NCBI RefSeq assembly: GCF_017312365.1
Contig: NZ_BLJI01000004.1
Location: 1-64,000, forward strand
Source of the DNA: Chroococcus sp. FPU101
GTDB lineage: Bacteria > Cyanobacteriota > Cyanobacteriia > Cyanobacteriales > Microcystaceae
Reading direction: 5' to 3'
DNA: 64,000 nucleotides
Part shown: piece after piece, positions 61,693-64,000 of the stretch
Layout of the letters: each line of letters begins with the position of its first letter
Numbering within the stretch: position 1 is the first letter of the stretch
Made by a program: the position numbers and the translations under genes
The notes under the pieces: generated by a model
What the model was told of the DNA's origin: nothing
The model's database searches: none
What the model saw: only the letters and a program-made list of their open reading frames with translations

Positions 61693-62710
61693 ATGAACGA
61701 TTTTGGTTTTCCTAAACAGAACAAAAGTCAAGAAATAGGTCGGAAAGGTGAAGTATACTTTTCTCACTATGTAACAACAGTGCTTGGTTGGATTTATAGA
61801 ACTGTTCCTCAAGAATCTGATTTTGGTATTGATGGCTTTGTTGATATCGTAATTAATGGTAGTGTAACTGGAAAAAGCATAGCTGTTCAGATTAAATGTG
61901 GTGATTCATATATATCAAAGCTCACTGCTGGTGGCTTTAGATATGATGGCGAGAATCGCCACTTAAATTATTATATATTATATGAACCAAACTAATCCGA
62001 TAATACTTATAGTCTGCAATAATGATTTTAGTCAAGCATATTGGGTAAGGTTTGATATAGAAAAAACTAGCTCAAGTAAAAATGGCTGGTGGCAAGAAAT
62101 ACCAAAAAGTAATACACTTGATCAGAAAATTATAGTTAAGTGATTAGAAATAGTTGGTTTAGTAGAGGATTATTCAGACAAAATAAGACTTAATTGGGTT
62201 GTAGATGATGCAATAAGTGACGCGGATATTACTTATTTCACAATACCAAAGGAAGATGTTATAGCTGCCAATACAGAATACATTGAAAAAATTATTAAAA
62301 AGCTTACTAAGAATTATGAGCTTATGATTAAAAAAAGAAATACTATTGAAATATATTTTCCTGAATATCAATTAGATTATCAAGAAATGTATGAAATATC
62401 AGAAATTAGAAATCGGTTTACTACAAGTATGATTAAAGGTATTCCTTGGTTTTATTTTCTGAATTTTGAAGAACCATCAATTTCACTTAAATTGCTTTTT
62501 TCTTGTACCTGTGATGTACAACTTCTAAATGTTGAAGATGAAAAACATTTACTTGAAATAAGACAGAAAGAACAAATCTCTTATTGGTTAACAATGAATT
62601 TTCATAATTTAAATTCATTTATTGATTCAAATGATATTCCTGAAGAAATAAATAAGGAAATATCAGAGTCAATATTTGATTGGCTGAAAAAAAACTTGAT
62701 AGGATTTTAA
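61693..62710 (+). pseudogene. DUF4365 (PD-(D/E)XK-like) gene with frameshift and stop
   Basis: The first open part (61693-61995) has the DUF4365 nuclease-like start: EIGRKGEVYFSHYV, ESDFGIDGFVDIVING and AVQIKCGDSYISK (Asp-Gly and Gln-x-Lys metal site). Beyond a one-base shift near 61982 the sequence continues in another frame: IILIVCNNDFSQAYWVRFD, on to a TGA at 62141, then readable again through 'RLNWVVDDAISDADITYFTIP' and the rest to a stop at 62710. The whole would be about 335 residues, the family's length. Two lesions make it a pseudogene. The last 128 codons alone form an open frame, but no functional start is evident. Confidence 0.8.
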
Positions 62711-62724
62711 TCCATAAATAGCCA

Positions 62725-63639
62725 CTATTCTCCTGCATGATAAGAACTGCGAACTAAAGGCCCAGAACGAACCTGATAAAATCCTAATGATTGGGCAATT
62801 TCTCCAAGTTGATCAAACTCTTCGGGTGTCCAATATTTTTGTACTGGTAAATGGTCGAGAGAAGGCCGCATATATTGACCGAGTGTAAGACGATCGCATT
62901 CTATTTTTCTTAAATCTCGCATCGTTTCAATAACTTCGTCTTCTGTTTCCCCATGCCCTAACATTAAACCTGATTTAGTGGGAATAGTGGCATCAAATTC
63001 TTTGACCCATCGTAGTACATTAAGAGTGCGATCGTATTTTGCGCCACGTCTAACAGGATCTTGTAAGCGTCGGACGGTTTCGATATTGTGGTTATAACAA
63101 GCAGGTTTAGCTGTTGTTACGATTTTTACTCGTTCTTTCTGGGTTATTTCGCCTCCTTTTCCTCCCCAAAAATCAGGGGTTAAAACTTCGATCAAGGTTT
63201 CTGGGTTCATTTGACGTATTGCTTGCATAGTTTGGACAAAAACACTGGCACCCCCATCAACGAGATCATCCCTAGCAACGGAAGTTAAAACTACATATCG
63301 CAAACATAATAACTGTACTGCTTCGGCGACTTTTCGGGGTTCATCGGCATCTAACGGCATTGGGGCATGACCTTTATCTACTTGACAAAATGCACATGAT
63401 CGTGTACATACTGGCCCCATCAATAAAAATGTAGCGGTTTGATTTGAGTAACATTCGCCTCGGTTCGGACATCTGCCCTCTTCGCAAATAGTATGAATAT
63501 TACGTTGTTTGATGATACGTTGAACGGTTGAAATATCGCTTGCTTTTCCAATAGAACGTTTTAACCAAGGTGGAAGGGCTGTTATTTCATCTCGCCATTC
63601 TTGTTTTGCTGAGTTAGAAGATTTGAAGGTATCAACCAT
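62725..63639 (-). CDS. lipA: Lipoyl synthase
   Basis: A 304-residue radical SAM enzyme that inserts two sulfurs into octanoyl groups to make lipoyl cofactors. The auxiliary cluster motif is C52-x4-C57-x5-C63 ([12 protein letters not shown]) and the SAM cluster motif is C78-x3-C82-x2-C85 (CTRSCAFC). EVLTPDFWG and [13 protein letters not shown] end it. The ATG at 63639 is chosen because the upstream in-frame ATG (63669) lies within a dispersed palindrome. A relic of the same gene's 3' end lies at 60862-60950. The octanoyltransferase lipB is not in the window. Confidence 0.95.
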   Translation of the reverse strand: MVDTFKSSNSAKQEWRDEITALPPWLKRSIGKASDISTVQRIIKQRNIHTICEEGRCPNRGECYSNQTATFLLMGPVCTRSCAFCQVDKGHAPMPLDADEPRKVAEAVQLLCLRYVVLTSVARDDLVDGGASVFVQTMQAIRQMNPETLIEVLTPDFWGGKGGEITQKERVKIVTTAKPACYNHNIETVRRLQDPVRRGAKYDRTLNVLRWVKEFDATIPTKSGLMLGHGETEDEVIETMRDLRKIECDRLTLGQYMRPSLDHLPVQKYWTPEEFDQLGEIAQSLGFYQVRSGPLVRSSYHAGE

Positions 63640-63658
63640 GAGAATAACTATATTTAAA

Positions 63659-63681
63659 GGGTTTGGCAACCAAACCCCTAC
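63659..63681. repeat. Hairpin copy of the dispersed GGGTTTGG/CCAAACCC repeat
   Basis: GGGTTTGG (63659-63666) pairs with CCAAACCC (63670-63677) across a CAA loop, and CTAC follows, as in the copies at 40040-40124 and 44370-44415. It lies just upstream of the chosen lipA start. Confidence 0.65.
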
Positions 63682-63703
63682 AAAGTGAGGGCTTTTTTCT
63701 AAC

Positions 63704-64000
63704 TTATGTTAGCTTAATAACGGCTACACCACGATCGTATATTTTCCGTGCGTAGTCTGTCCAGATGCCTTGTCCCCAATAACGAAAACAACTGGTTTGC
63801 AAGAGTAAATTATGTAATAACGCTTGATGATAGTCGAGATGTTGAGTAACTGAGGGATCTTGCGCGACAATATGATCGAATTTTTGATGGAATAATGCAC
63901 TAAATTGATTCATGGGCCCTAAAACATTTTCGTATCCTTTGACCCAACTGAGATCATTTGTCCATGATGCACCATCCATGTTAAAACCGTGATCATTTGC
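63704..64000 (-). CDS. GH57-family protein, C-terminal part (partial)
   Basis: The last 98 codons of a minus-strand gene that continues past the window edge; the frame is open to 64000. The C-terminal residues ([32 protein letters not shown], then [27 protein letters not shown]) match the end of large cyanobacterial GH57-type glycoside hydrolases, which act on alpha-glucans. The catalytic residues lie outside the window, so the activity cannot be judged. It is separate from the smaller GH57 branching enzyme at 42735-44324. Confidence 0.75.
   Translation of the reverse strand, partial: ANDHGFNMDGASWTNDLSWVKGYENVLGPMNQFSALFHQKFDHIVAQDPSVTQHLDYHQALLHNLLLQTSCFRYWGQGIWTDYARKIYDRGVAVIKLT

Noticed and set aside
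62324-62710. A stand-alone 128-residue gene
   Set aside because: It is in frame with the upstream DUF4365 continuation and has no ribosome site. It is the tail of the broken gene.
1-64000. CRISPR array, tRNA or rRNA genes, riboswitches
   Set aside because: I looked through all intergenic stretches and saw no regularly spaced repeat of CRISPR type, no cloverleaf with T-loop consensus and no known riboswitch core. A covariance-model scan would be decisive.

Overview
The window is AT-rich chromosomal DNA from a cyanobacterium, most likely a unicellular or colonial chroococcalean type. The evidence is lineage-specific gene content: rbcR, sasA, cruG, Psb32, a Ycf49-like protein, cyanoexosortase A with its partner, phylloquinone menC/menE, system-II cytochrome c maturation and GH57 glycogen genes. 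The octamer GCGATCGC (HIP1) also recurs through many genes. I found no tRNA, rRNA, CRISPR array, intact insertion sequence or prophage.

Layout. 0-5.5 kb holds a PEP-CTERM protein-sorting locus: two PEP-CTERM substrates, cyanoexosortase A and its system-associated protein, then a PspA/Vipp1-like membrane-stress protein. 5.5-7.1 kb holds dnaA; its 3' intergenic space carries two perfect tandem DnaA boxes and an AT-rich stretch, a candidate origin or DnaA-titration site. 7.1-11 kb is accessory: a secreted repeat protein, decayed small ORFs, cyanase and a higBA toxin-antitoxin pair. 11-20.7 kb is mostly housekeeping: glutathione synthetase, glutaredoxin, a PD-(D/E)XK nuclease, a soluble diadenylate-cyclase-domain protein with a zinc ribbon, CruG, SecA and a sulfatase. 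20.7-33.3 kb holds menEC, an ankyrin protein, signal peptidase I, larB, a radical-SAM/folP/cupin cluster, a CocE-type hydrolase and a frameshifted CoaBC-like flavoprotein. 33.3-38.1 kb holds a DUF3011 protein and a giant membrane alpha/beta-hydrolase. 38-42.6 kb carries arsenosugar genes (arsM, arsS) and the clock-output kinase sasA. 42.7-50.8 kb holds glycogen genes (GH57 branching enzyme, glgA), thiL, a deacetylase and the ccdA/ccs1 pair. 50.8-60.8 kb holds a CFA-synthase-like methyltransferase, a HAD-phosphatase/HerA-like ATPase fusion, an ATPase/TPR pair, an OtnK-like kinase, rbcR and an M48 protease. 60.8-62.7 kb is a gene graveyard: a lipA 3' relic, a vapBC pair with deleted toxin and a broken DUF4365 gene. 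It is followed by intact lipA and a GH57 gene that runs off the window.

Functional links. Exosortase, substrates and possibly the PspA-like protein form an envelope module. gshB and grxC overlap in redox function, menC and menE overlap physically, arsM and arsS act in sequence, and the GH57 enzyme and GlgA both build glycogen. Points most worth a second look are the HigB gene bracketed by a perfect 14-bp inverted repeat that contains a Shine-Dalgarno sequence, the diadenylate-cyclase/zinc-ribbon protein, the HAD-HerA fusion, the ATPase/TPR pair, the tandem DnaA boxes and the lipA-flanked decayed island. All functions are assigned by reading motifs and family resemblance; no database search was run.
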